Shown here: piece after piece, positions 33,801 to 46,149 of the stretch
Layout: the number at the start of each line of letters is the position of its first letter
Position numbering within the stretch: position 1 is the stretch's first letter
Source of the DNA: Hydractinia symbiolongicarpus
Lineage: Eukaryota > Cnidaria > Hydrozoa > Anthoathecata > Hydractiniidae
DNA length: 64,000 nt
Assembly: GCF_029227915.1 (NCBI RefSeq)
Contig: NC_079880.1
Span: 14,340,001-14,404,000 of the forward strand
Reading direction: 5' to 3'
Notes under the pieces: generated by a model
The model's input: the letters and a program-made list of their open reading frames with translations, nothing else
Databases searched by the model: none
Told to the model about the DNA's origin: nothing
Program-made: the position numbers and the translations under genes

Positions 33801-36800
33801 CCTAGCACAACACTTCTTTTGTGATGGCTGAAGCGAATAATGTATAATTTCAATATATGATGTACATTTGTCATTATGTGATGTCATTTCATTATTCTAC
33901 ATTGCCTTACTTAACCCTAACCCTTTTATAAGGTTTTTCAAACCATAGATTTTTATGATTACGAATTGTTACATAAAAATGTATTTTCAATGAGTGAAAT
34001 GTTATCATGATATAATCCACTGTTTTTGCTAAGAGATCTGTTGCGCATATGCACACCAAATTAAATTTATAGAACCAATGTGTTCAATGATAACTGCTAG
34101 CTTTTATAATAGACCTAATCTAATGTAGAAAAAACAGTATTTAAGAACATGTTGCTACCAGGTACAACATCCCTCAGTGCCGGTATGTAAAATGCCAGGG
34201 TGGAAAGGAACTGAAACCCACTTTTAATTATAAACAGTGAGTGTCGTTCAATGAGGTGAAGACATAACGCTTCTCTACAAACTCACTACAGGTGTTGCTT
34301 TTTTTAGGTGTAGAATTATTTATGAATGGAAGTGGATCTCACCATGAATTAAGAAAATTAAGTTTAAGAGTTGAACTTATAGCTCAAGCTACGAAGAAGG
34401 TATCAATTTACTCTGTCATGAACTAATTTAAAATTTGTTTTTTTTATTAAATTTTCATTTTTAAATTAATAAGGCTGTGGTTTTTAAGTTTTTATAATGA
34501 AGTTGTTTTAACTACTTCAAGTTAAGAGTGAAATCCCCAGGAAAATGGACGTGAGCATGCACAGTTTTATTTGTTTTAAAAATATTTTGCTTTAAACTTT
34601 TAACCACTTGGCACGCAATAAAAAAACTGTAAATATATGAATTCAAGATAAATGTTTTGTTTTTAATACAGTGTTTTTAACAGTGTTTGCGTTTTAAATT
34701 TGTCACATATTTCTTTGTTTCTGTTTTAAATCTAGAAGCTATTTCACAGCAAGTTCACTAAATTTGCTTTGTGAAAAAGTGCCTTTAGGTATGTATCCTT
34801 TTCTTTTTTTCCTTATATTAGAATGGTGGTGCTTATTTATATGCAAACCTAAAAGGCTGTGATGGAGAGCGGGTATACTATGATGGTTCAAGTATGATAT
34901 TTCAAAATGGTAGTTTAGTAGGGCAAGGAGAACAATTTTCGTTAGAGGAGGTTGACGTTGTTATAGCAACAGTTGATTTGGATGATATTCAAACTTACAG
35001 GAGGAGTCCGTTTTATGGAATCCAAGCAAGTACGAGTCATGTTTACGAAAAAATTGAAGTGGACTACACCTTGACTCATCATGATAGTTTGTGCATTGCT
35101 GCATCTCCTGTTATACAAGCAAGAATATATAAGCCAGTGGAGGAGATTGCTTTAGCACCAGCTTGTTGGCTTTGGGATTATTTACGTAGATCTGGATGTT
35201 CAGGATTCTTCTTACCTTTGAGTGGAGGTATGTAGAAGTATCATTTTTAAACAAAATTAATGTCTTGGCAGTGTTGTGATATAATTGTGTTTTGCTGACT
35301 TTTTTCTTATTACAATGTGCATGGATTGATAAAAAAAATCAGTACGTCTTTAAACCAAGATTTTTATTGCAGTTTTTTTTCTGTTATTTTTGTAGTTATG
35401 TCTTGAAATTAACTTAACGAAGAAAAACATTTTTTTCTTTATTGTATTTAGATCCAGCTATTGAAATTGCAAGATAGTACTTTTTTTTTAGGTATTGATA
35501 GTTCTTCAACTGCCTGCATTGTTGCTTCAATGTGTCGCCTCGTTGTTTCTTCTGTTAAAAGAGGTAACATTCAAACTTTAAACGATATACGTAAGGTTAC
35601 TCAAGATCCATCATATATTCCTGGAGATGCAAAAGAATTATGTAAAAGAATATTTGTCACATGTTACATGGGTACAGAGAATTCATCTTCTGAAACGAAA
35701 GCAAGAGCTCAGCATTTAGCCAATGATATTGGAAGTTATCATTTAGGTACGTAGGGTAATGCTGACTTTGAAGGATTGAATGTGTATGCAGAAACATTTT
35801 TAACTAGTTTGTGCACTCATGTGTTTAGGATTGTAAATAGGGAAAGGGATAAAAAATGAAATTGTGTGATTTTACAAAAACAAGAAGAAAACAAAAAAAT
35901 ATTAAGATTTTGATGTGAGATAAAAACAAATTATGAAAATCAAATTGTAAAAATTAATTTTTGAGGAGTGAATTTAAGGTTTAAAATATTTTGTTAAGAA
36001 AACATCTTTTATACGTACAAAAGGTTTTGTTTGTGATTTAAATATTATTTTTCCAAGTAGTTAATTTGAAAGCTTAAAAACATGTTTTTAAGCGAACATT
36101 TTTTTAGTTCTAAAGTTTTAATTTAGAAATCATTTTTAAGAAAATAAAGTTTTTGCACTGGTAAAGTTCATTCGAAAGCTATAAAATTATATTCTGAGGA
36201 AACATTTTCCGTCCCTTCGGAAAGTTCTAAAATTTGCAGAGTTCCAATGTTCCAAAACTTTAAAATGTATGTTCTTGAGGAAATACTTGTAAGGATTCTT
36301 TTTTAAAGAGGTAATTGCAAGATAATTAGGCGTAGCAGACAATATCAACTGATATCCTTTACCATACCCATTAATTTGCATTTCTTTACGTCAAATTGAA
36401 AACTCAAAACATTTTTGAATCTATAGAAAGATCGTTAGACATTAAAATACTGCTGATCGTAAATAAAATTGCTGAAACAATACAGTTGTTACGTCATTGT
36501 CTATTAAAAATAATTTTTTGAGGAAACACTTTTCTAACAATATTTTGTTAAAAAAAACTCTGTGGATACAACTTTCAAGCCAAAGGTTATATTATATTTT
36601 GTTCACTTAAATATGACTTCCAGGAATCGTTATTGATACAGCCATACAAGCTATCATTAAAATTTTCACAACTGTCACTGGTGAAACTCCACGTTTTCGT
36701 GTAAATGGAGGTTCCGATCGAGAAAACCTCGCCCTACAGAACGTGCAAGCTAGATCTCGAATGGTGATGAGTTATTTCTTTGCCCAGCTATCTTTGTGGT

Positions 36801-38877
36801 CTAGAGGATTGCCTGGTTCCTTACTGGTTCTTGGCTCTGCTAATGTAGATGAAAGGTAAAAGAGAATGTCTGTTGCTTTAGATATCCCTAAAGTATTTCT
36901 TATTATCCTTCAACTTAAGTATTTTTAATTAACAGTAAATGTTAAATTTGAAAAAATCTTCCCTGTGTTTTTTTTTCAGTCTTCTTGGATACATGACAAA
37001 GTATGATTGCTCGAGTGCTGATCTCAACCCAATCGGTGGTATAAGTAAAATTGACTTAAAGAAATTTGTTTTTTATTGCGTTGAAAAGTATAATTTCACT
37101 TCTCTCATTGGGATTCTCGGAGCTCAACCAACGGCTGAATTGGAACCTTTGAAAGAAGGGCAGGTACAACAGACAGACGAGGTGAGTTAAGCTGGAGTTT
37201 TACTATTCCCAGAAAATGGCACTAAGTAATAATAATATCACAATTTAATTGGTTCATGTAATTATATTTTAGCTTTGATCTTATATCCATACCTGTTAAA
37301 ATTGAAATGATTTAATCGGATCGGGATATTAAGACTTTTCGACCAATCAGGTTTTGACTACAGTTCTTCTTTTTTTGAAGTGCAGCTAAGGACTTAGGTT
37401 ACTTTGACCTGGTTTTTACTTAACTTAAGAAAGCTTGACCAATATTATAATAGCCACTGACTCCCTGTTTCAGTCACGAAGTAGTTAACCTAATCCAGGT
37501 TCTCTACGGTTTGGTTTCCGATGAGAAAAACGATTAAATTGTTTGTCTCTTTGCTTTTTTTTTCTGTTTGTTTGTTTTTTGTATATCCGAGAAATTCCTC
37601 ATACGTATGTTTTTTTTAACTTTTATTTTCCAGGAAGACATGGGTTTAACATACGAAGAATTATCTGTGTTTGGTCGTCTTCGTAAAATACATAAATGTG
37701 GCCCGTATACGATGTTTACGAAACTGTTAAGCGAATGGGGCTCGCGTTTGTCCTGTACAGCAATAAGTGAGAAAGTGAAACTGTTTTTCAAAAAGTATGC
37801 AATCAATAGGCACAAGATGACTGTGGTCACACCTGCTTATCATGCCGAATCTTACTCTCCTGATGATAATAGGTAAATATGACGTAGTAGTGGGTATTTG
37901 TGTCGCAGTATAGTCGAAGAATGTTTTGGTAAAGCTCCCTTTTGATGTCTATTTTAGCAGAATGTAGGTGATGATGTTTCGTGATTTTGAGAATTTCGGG
38001 AAAGAATGTTTTTTGTCGAAATCTGCACTGCATTATGTTCGCGCGCTTTTAAAACTGTCTAATATGAGTTCAATACTGTTTTTTTATATCTCGATTTCAG
38101 CGCGAAATACCAATGTTTACCAAAAAATTAGTTTGTTTTTTGTGTTTGTCAAGAAGATGTGAAAAGTAGCAGGATTCTTCTTTTTTAACTGGCTCTACTA
38201 CCATGATTATCCTAATATATCGCTGACTTTATATATCGCTATATTCATCCTAGGTTTGACCTCCGACCATTTTTATACCGCACAAGTTGGCCATGGCAAT
38301 TTCGCAGCATCGATCGTGCAGTTGCTACAGCTACTAAAACTTTCGCAGCAACTCCAGCTGAACGTCAACATAACAACACCCGTACGTTTGGTAAGTAATT
38401 CTGATCACTTAGTTTTCGCGGGCATACATACGTGTCAAAAAAAATATATGCCCTGCATCGTTTTTATTACGTGCAGATCACAAGTTGTTGCAGAGTTGTT
38501 AGCATTAAACATCGTAATGTCAGCAAACATCATTTACTAAAGCCGATTAGAGTCCGTAATTGTTGCTCAAAACTTGCTGTGCAACTGTTGTAGAAATCCT
38601 CTACAACGTTTGTTGACACCTCTTGTGTTGCTTTGTTGTACAACACGTGTTGCCAATAACTTGGTAACGGGACTGTGCTCAACAATTCCCTTATATGTAT
38701 AGTTTTTTGGGTTTTTTTTACTTAGAAACAGTTTCAGTGTCTTCTTCGAATGATTTACCAAGCCTGCATGAACAACATCAATCTATGAAGTCACACGACC
38801 TACCCACGATGGCGTCCATTGAAACAGTTGAGAAAGAAGCCAATATGAGGAAAAGAATAAAACTGGAAGGACATTGA
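30847..38877 (+). CDS. NADSYN1: Glutamine-dependent NAD+ synthetase (complete, 11 exons)
   Basis: Makes NAD+ from nicotinic acid adenine dinucleotide, ATP and glutamine, the last step of de novo and Preiss-Handler synthesis, in the cytosol. Exons 30847-30958, 32392-32681, 33016-33187, 34308-34399, 34822-35227, 35492-35746, 36624-36855, 36980-37181, 37634-37872, 38254-38390 and 38726-38877 join in phase to 762 residues (human 706). Residues 1 to about 290 are the nitrilase-like glutaminase, with Glu45 ([10 protein letters not shown]), Lys114 (LLIRPKK) and Cys175 (YEICEELF) at the human positions. The synthetase half has its P-loop SGGIDSS at 356-362, then NVDESLLGY and [16 protein letters not shown]. 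The start [10 protein letters not shown] matches the family. The last exon adds about 50 Ser/Glu/Lys-rich residues not in the human protein. All introns are GT-AG. Confidence 0.97.
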
Positions 38878-41454
38878 TGTTGTTTCCTGTTGCGTATCAG
38901 GAGAGCCAGTTTAGACGAACATGTAATTTTATGAACCAACCGGTAAACAGTATTGCTCGCCATTATCGAGTTAACCGCGGAACCTCTGAGAATAATCGAC
39001 AACTCGAGCGAGTGGACTCATGTTTAAATTCACCAATATGTATAGAATTTTTTTTATTTATGCAAATATTTATTTCGGATTTTAGAAGAAACGTTGGCTG
39101 TCGCGTACAAGTGTGATATCGTATTTTACTAAAACATTGGCTTATTCGAGAGGGGCGCTTTAAACGAAAGGGGCGCTTAAAACGAAAAAGGCGGTTAATA
39201 AAAAATATTGATTACACCACTTTTTAATCTTTTACCACATTAAAACAACTAAGGCCATTCTTTCCTGAAATGTGTGTAAATACGTTTAAAACTCATTTTT
39301 AGTGGCTATGTCATCATATAAACGCCTCCTTTTTTATTGAACGCCCCCGATCAAACTGAAATTTTATATATGGTTTAATAACAACAAGAAAACCAGTTGG
39401 TTTGAGCACACAATCCAATCTTGTAAATCAACCAAAATATGATCATGAAAACCTGTCGATGCAAGAAAAAGAACATATGCAGGAATATGAAATAGACTTC
39501 ATAAAATGAACAATTATTAATACACTATAATAAATATATACAACATTTTTCTCATTAAACTCTGTTATATTAGAAATAAATGAGCAGAAAAAACTTCTGT
39601 TCATCCCATGCATTCTTACATTGGGCATTATGGCATAAATTTTAAAAATTTGTGTGGTGAAGGGTAAATATTATAAAATATTCAAATAGTTTATAAAACG
39701 ACAGAAGTTAATTTCTAAATTTATAATTGTAAAGGTCATACCATTTCAACATCACTCTATAAGAACTACTCAAGGATTATTTTAATGAATTTATAGGTAT
39801 ATACCATTTGCGTATGTTAGCACAAGAAGCAAATATAAACAACAGATCGACAGATTAAAAAAATCCAGTTAAAAGTTAAAATGCCAATTTCATTGTTATA
39901 AAAATAATCTATAAATAAGGAATTTACACTACATGGTCCTGAATCTTTGAAAAAATTAAGCCCCTATTTATGAAGAGGTGACTGGGTAAGGAAGCGGTGT
40001 GTTTTCCTTCAAATCATACTGACTACCCTGAAAAATACGGACCTGTTAATGAATTAAAAGTATCACGTGACATTTCCCGCCCGGGAAAATTCCTGAGCAA
40101 GCGCAAAAAAGAAGTGAACCAAATCTTCTTTATAGCTATATACAATTTAAAGATATAGCTACATATACATGCATGGTTCCATTACTTCAAAATTTAGCTA
40201 AATAAATCAGCAGGATTCTCTGGTGTTATTTCAACTTTACATCATATTTCTAAATGTATCAAAAGACGATCAATACCATCGCAACATTTTTCTTCTTGTA
40301 TATATATAAACAAATATTCTGCTAAAGGATTACCTAATGTTTTTTTGTAAAAATCCAGTGAACTGCACATCACGCATCGATATCAAAGGGTTGCCCAAAC
40401 AATAGTAATTTGAATATATTTTTACTGCGCACTGAGATAAGTTCTATCTGTCTCTATTTCTACTTCTATGAAAAACAAGGTTTTGTAAACATTCTTGGTA
40501 CGGGGGAACGTAATACACTTAATGCAACATAACAGATTTAATTGTGGCAACCAAAAAAACACTTCACTAAAAGCTATGAAGCAGCTAGTTAGCTAAATAA
40601 ACTCTTAGGAAAAAATATTGCAGTATGCGAAAATAATTTTAAAATGTTTGCCATGCAACGACAGCAAGAAAAATGGCAATGGAGGATCTGGGACTTTGTT
40701 GTAATGTCGCCAACACACACCTTTTTATATGCAGCAAGGAAACTGCTAACTAAGCAGATTATGCTAATTCTCTAATTTAAGTGTAAGACGAGGCTATATA
40801 TAACATTATTTTAAGATCTCAGTTCATCCCCTTTTGATACACAAGCACTAAATCTATCATTTTACCTTCCTAAATATAAGGCTATGTACATAATTTAGAA
40901 AAAGCATGGGAAAGATTGGTTCTTTTTTACTTATTTAAGCGATTTTCTATAGGTGATTCAAGCCACGTATGCTTTAAAAATGGTGAAAAACAAATGATTC
41001 GCAAAAATAGGATTCCATATTTTGAAATTTGTTAGCTTAATTAGGCATTCGTCATCCCAATTAGGCTAGATTATTCTGCTAATTAGCCTATGATAGCTAG
41101 CTAGCTAACTCTGCTAATTAGAAGCAGTATGTAGCTAGCTAGCTATACGCTTATAACTAGATAGCTCCTGCTGTAGCAGCTAGCTAGCCTAGTATAGCTA
41201 GCTAGCTACATACAGCGGAGCAAGTAGGCTAGTGGTTATAGAGTAGCAATAAATAACACTAGCCAAAAGTACACTTGTTTCCCGATAAAAATTACGTAAT
41301 GACAAAATGTGATTACGTAACTGAAACAACACGCAGGAAAGTTGTAGTAAATGGTAGATGCAACATGTGCTCTCAGTTAACATTATAAAGAAGAGCGATC
41401 AAGTAGCTTAAAAATTTAAAGATTATCACGTTATTCGGTTCTTTTTTAAAATAA
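38878..41454. other. 3' flank of NADSYN1 and repeat-bearing intergenic DNA
   Basis: An AATAAA at about 39197 could end the NADSYN1 transcript. At 39148-39350, GGGGCGCTT and GGCGGTTAATAAAAAA face ACGCCTCC and GAACGCCCCC, an imperfect inverted repeat of about 200 bases related to GGGCGCT motifs at 47.9 kb. From about 41088 to 41215 the sequence is dense in TAGCTAGC and GCTAGCTA. No gene is visible. Confidence 0.5.
41088..41215. repeat. GCTAGCTA-rich cluster
   Basis: The self-complementary octamer GCTAGCTA or its shift occurs many times in about 130 bases, for example TAGCTAGCTAGCTA near 41095 and again near 41133 and 41190. The same motif is scattered at 13.32, 21.59, 43.67, 43.87 and 45.04 kb. 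It could be a degenerate microsatellite or the residue of foldback elements; I see no gene in it. Confidence 0.7.
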
Positions 41455-41554
41455 ATACGTATACAATATGAATGAAGAAGATATTCCTACAATATCGCCA
41501 TTATCTGGTATGATAAAAATACTTCTGTTTTTATATGGAGTTGTTTTCTTCGTT

Positions 41555-43095
41555 GCAGTTTATTGAAAAAATCTTTGGGTGAACAGTTGGACTCAACAAA
41601 AATCATAGAGAATGGCAAATTTTCTATAAAATATTACAAGGATGGTAGAGATGAACGCACTTATGAAGTAAATTTTGATGATGACAAACATTTGCCAAGT
41701 TGTTCATGCCCCGATTGGAAATCATCTGCGTATCCTTGTAAACATTTTTTTGCTGTTTTTGAGAAATTTCCGTGTTGGGGATGGGAGTCTATGTCCAACT
41801 TGTACAGAAATTCTCCGTTCTTAAACCTTGATTCAGAATTTCTTCTGATTAACAAGAAAGAATTAACAAAGAATGAAAATGATTTGGGGAACGTTAAAAT
41901 TTCTTTAAGAAGTTTATTAAATGAGATTCGTAGTCTTAGTTTTTAACAGAAAACAACAGCACACTTACTGCATCAATTCATGCAGAACTTACAGAAATTG
42001 TAAGAAAATGAAGTACGATGTTCCAAAAGAAAGTGGTGTTCCCTTGCTGCCAAAAAAACAGCAAAAGTTAGATGTGAAACCAGATAAGAAAACTTCATAT
42101 AAATATATGTCACTTCCGAAATTAAAAAACAAAAACCTATTGTTGAAGCGAGTTGGTATAAAAAAGAAGAATCAATAAAAGCATCTCAACTCAAAATCTC
42201 AGTTGAAAATGTTAGAAAAACGAAAAAATTGAAGTTGAGCAGGCAATATATGACAACAACAGCTATGATGAACCTTCGTTTCATGCAGCAGTAATTGTAG
42301 TGAGTGATGATGAAGATGATAACGCCACTAATGAAAAGAATCTTGAAAATGATGTTGCACCTTTTGCAAGAACTGTTCTCTCACATAATGACTTGAAGGA
42401 TGTTTTTGGATAAAGAATGCTTAATGATAACGTGTTTCAAAATATGATTAAACAAAAGTTCCCAAATGTGTGTGGACTCCAAGACACGCTTAATTTCCGC
42501 AAATATCGTAGCATGCCATTTGTACAGGTATTGCACGATGGAAACCTTCACTGGATTGCTATTTCAACATATGGATGCAAACTAGGTGAGGTTCATATGA
42601 TGGTCAGCATGTATCGTGGAAAGGTTGCTGATCACACCAAAACCCAAATATGAGCAATTATTAATTGTTGTGAGGATCAACTCAAAGTTAAAGTAATTCC
42701 CGTTCAGCAACAAAAGAATGAGGTTGACTGTGGGGTTTTCGCAGTAGCGTTTGCATATGACACTGTCGCGACCAAAAAACTTCCTACAGACATCACTTTT
42801 GAAACATCAAAATGAGAAACCATATGCTGCAATGTTTAGCTGCAAATCAAATCACCAAGTTTTCTTAATGCGCCCAGGGAAATATCCATCGACCTCTACT
42901 GCAGTTGCCGAATGCCATGGAGAGCCGCAAAGAGCTATGTTTCAGACAAGCAAATGGCTGAATGTAGTAACCGTGGAGGATGGTTTCACAGAATGTGTGA
43001 ACGGATACTGGACTCTGTATTTAGGGTAGAAAATTATAAAAATGTGTGGTATTGTTATTGTTGTTCCACTAATATAAGTAAAAAAGACGGTTGAA
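41555..43095 (+). pseudogene. Broken SWIM - Ulp1-like protease - PHD gene
   Basis: Three domains appear in order in different frames. From 41563: LGEQLDSTKIIENGKFSIKY, then PSCSCPDWKSSAYPCKHFFA, a SWIM zinc finger (C-x-C...C-x-H), and SPFLNLDSEF. From 42417: VLHDGNLHWIAIST, DHTKTQI, and after a stop codon QQQKNEVDCGVFAVAFAYD, the His and Gln/Cys blocks of a C48 (Ulp1/SENP) peptidase. Where the family has an F/Y-D-S block for the catalytic Asp, this copy reads MVS. From 42912: QMAECSNRGGWFHRMCE and VWYCYCC, a PHD finger. At least three frameshifts and several stops break it, so it is dead. Related tail at 24.2 kb. The family is multicopy and probably mobile; no transposase domain or terminal repeats are seen. 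Confidence 0.8.
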
Positions 43096-44870
43096 GGTAA
43101 CTTAAAAATAAAACATAATCTTCGCTAACTTGTTGTGTATTACGGAGTTTCATATCGCGCAAGTCTGGGCGCTAGCGAAGCGCTTTGTAGGGACAAATTT
43201 TTGGCATGTTTTCATTTGTCTCGATAGCCCAAATAATTTTCATGGTCAGTTTTTCACAACTATTCTGGTTAGTGCCGCGAAAAGAGGCAGAAATGCAAAA
43301 TCCTGCCTTATGGTTCTTCAAATAATTTTTTACTTTAACTGACGTTTTGCTTTTTTATTAACACGTTTAAATGGTGTTGCTAACCCTTTTTGTGGTATAT
43401 TAGCATGGGTAAGATGTTGGAATCGGAGAAAACTTAATTTACTGACTTTTAAAGAGACGCAAGAGAAGACATATTGTTGATGTTGGTTTTAGGGGTTAGA
43501 TTTCTGAAGTTGCAAGCTACATATACCATACATTTTGTGTTGTGGGGAATAAAGTAATGGTTAAAACGAAACACTATTCTATCATTATCAGTGCACTTTG
43601 GCAAGAAGAAATAAAAATTACAGCTAGCTATAGAAAAACTTAAAGGAAGTTTTTTACAGTAAGCTATAGCTAGCTAGCTATATATGGATCTGCAAGTTTG
43701 ACATGGATTAACGTGGAAAAGAATTTGATAAAGGATTTATTTGCAAAGTATAGCTAACTAGTTATATAAAAAAGAGCATAGATGAAATCGACTGAAAATA
43801 AAATACACACTTCAATGATATAATGACTGGCTTTAACTTTTCGTTAGAAATTATTGTATATAAATATTACATAGCTAGCTAGGAAGGGATATATATATAA
43901 TAGCATGTTACACTATATTACTGTGTTCTTAATTTTGGTAAAATGCAAGAATAAATTTAGGCAAGGTCCACTTTTACAATTTTGTGATAGCTATAGTAAT
44001 TTTGGTACATTGACATAAGAAAAATGTGGCAACCAAAAATATTTGACGAAAAAAGTTAAAGTCACTAAATTTGTTTAAAAAGTTGTTTTCCATTAAATGT
44101 GTTTATTTTAACCACAGTACGTTATTTTATTTTATATTTCGCAGCGGTCGAAACTTTGTACTTTACAGATTAAAATTATTCCAATGCAAGCGTAGCAATT
44201 TTAACTGCACTGTTAAGTTGAATGATATTAGAAATGAGTTTTTATGATCCTATTTTTAGCATCTGGGCACTTACCAACCTATATATCTGATTACTGTATG
44301 AATAAGGCTACGATATATATGAGTGGCCCAGTGTGACCTCTAGCTAACAAAAACTACAACGAGACAGATACAGCCAGCTTTTTGACAATTTTTAATTTGG
44401 TTTATAAAAAATGTAGGGAACTCCGCCCTGATTAGTTAAATAAAGTTTCTAGCAAACACAAAATAAGAAATTTTGGAATTGTTTTTTAATATTATAGCTA
44501 GCTAGGTATCTGTTTAATGAGCATGAAACTATTACTTTAGAAAAAAACCCATTGTTTTCTTTACTGTGTTTAATGAGCTACATTATTTTGACTGTACTAC
44601 TATCTATATAAATCTTGAATGACATGCTAGCAATGCCTCTTTGATCAACACTGTGATATTTTTAAGACAATATTAAAACTTGTGATGTAACTAGCTACCA
44701 AAATAAGGTTTCTTTCTCTTTTGACTGCCAACTTTTCATGATGAGTGTACCCCACAACTTGAAGCAATTATAATAACCAAGTTAGGTCTTGAACTTTTAT
44801 ACAATCTTATGTCAATATTGAGTATCCTTCCTTTAAATAATTGTAAAATCAATATATCGCGCCGTGGTAT

Positions 44871-44983
44871 CGGCCTCGTCCCCAGGCCCATTTTTCTCTT
44901 TCTGACAATCTCGGATATCATTTCTTCGCGCCGTCTCCTCGTGTATCAAAAAAGCGAAAAATTGCCTTGGGAACGAGATTGTC
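44871..44983. mobile_element. Best-preserved MITE of the CCTCGTCCCCAGG family
   Basis: The left end is CGGCCTCGTCCCCAGGCCCA and the right end is ATTGCCTTGGGAACGAGATTG, inverted with a few mismatches, 113 bases in all. The interior has no coding potential (GATATCATTTCTTCGCGCC...). Together with 51018-51102 it defines the family's ends. Confidence 0.7.
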
Positions 44984-45512
44984 GTGGTATAGCTAGCTAC
45001 AGCAGAGCAAGTAGGCTAGTGGTAAAGTTCACAAACACTAGCTAGGCTAGCTAGCTACTAATAAAAAAATGCAAAAACACTTCACTCGCTTAGCTAACAA
45101 AATATATGTGAACAATATTTATTTGCTAGCTGGTTAGAGCTCTACCGAAAACTTTCTTAAGCTTTTTGTCGATTTTCGAACAAAACCTGGCCTGGCAGTA
45201 AACGATACTTAGCTAGTGAATGCACATAAAAAAGTTTTGGAAAGTTAGTTCAAGGAAAAAAATATGCAAAGAACTTCACGTATGAACGCATAACAGCTGG
45301 CTCCGCGTAAAAGATTCACCAATGTGTTCATCTTTTATCCGGAGACGAAGATAGGCTATACCAAACACACGTACTTGCGGATTGTGTGAATTAATCCGAT
45401 TGGGTGCCGCACAGGGACTGTATGAAGAAAGGGGGCGATTAATTCAGAATGGGGGCTCAATCAACCATTTTGTTGTATAATATAACCATTCCGCTGCATA
45501 ACAACATTAATA

Positions 45513-45562
45513 AAAAATCGAGCATCAAAACATAAGGCCTTATGTTTTGATGCTCGATTTTT
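45513..45562. repeat. Perfect 50-base palindrome without spacer
   Basis: Left arm AAAAATCGAGCATCAAAACA + TAAGG (45513-45537) is followed at once by its exact inverse (45538-45562). The arms are not simple sequence. As DNA it could extrude as a cruciform; as RNA it gives a 25-pair stem with no room for a loop beyond the central bases. Confidence 0.9.
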
Positions 45563-46076
45563 AAAATGTTTAACCTTACCATTTTAATCATTTTTTAGTT
45601 GTTGTTTCCCTGTTATTATAATTTCGTAGCAAAAGATTTCTTCTTCTTTTTACCGCGGCCATCTTATTCCAACCATTTTTTCTCTAAAAAACTCAAGATA
45701 AAATGCTATCAAAATGCTATCAAGCTTAGCAGTCCTATGAAAACTACTCATTTCATTCAATTGACTTGGTAAACGAAATTTAATCCGATCTTTCTTAACG
45801 GGTCTTATATCCCAGTTTATTTATCCGATATTTTGTGGCAAAGCAGAAAATACGCCACTGCTACATAGGTTCAGTTTGACAGCAAATAATAAGATGGAAG
45901 CAACATATTCTTTTGCAAAAAACACACCATATAACCCCCACCCCATCCCCCTTGTCAAACACGTTTCTCAGCGCCTCAAATTAATTGCTTTTAACCAATT
46001 ATTCCACCAGACAATTTTTTGTGCGACAATTACTTAAAAAAATGTTAAATAAATTACAACTTAAAAAAATTTAAAA

Positions 46077-46149
46077 AGCCCTCGGAGAGATTTGAACTCT
46101 CGACCCCTGGTTTACAAGACCAGTGCTCTAACCCCTGAGCTACGAAGGC
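46077..46149 (-). tRNA. tRNA-Thr (anticodon UGU)
   Basis: Reverse complement starts GCCTTCGTAGCTCAGGGGTT and ends CTCTCCGAGGGCT. The acceptor stem GCCTTCG pairs with CGAGGGC (one G-U). The D arm AGCTCAGGGGTTAGAGC, anticodon stem CTGGT/ACCAG around CTTGTAA, and T arm GAGAGTTCAAATCTCTC are all intact. No intron. The discriminator base is T, as in animal tRNA-Thr. Internal A and B boxes are present. Pol III termination is provided by T5 starting one base beyond the gene (TTTTTAAATTTTTTT on the minus strand). All paired positions are good, so this should be functional. Confidence 0.95.

Larger units (their letters stand above)
43096..46076. other. Intergenic, repeats only
   Basis: No gene. It contains scattered GCTAGCTA motifs, a CCTCGTC-family element at 44871-44983 and a perfect palindrome at 45513-45562. 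The ORFs over 44736-45045 lie within that element and are not coding. Confidence 0.5.
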
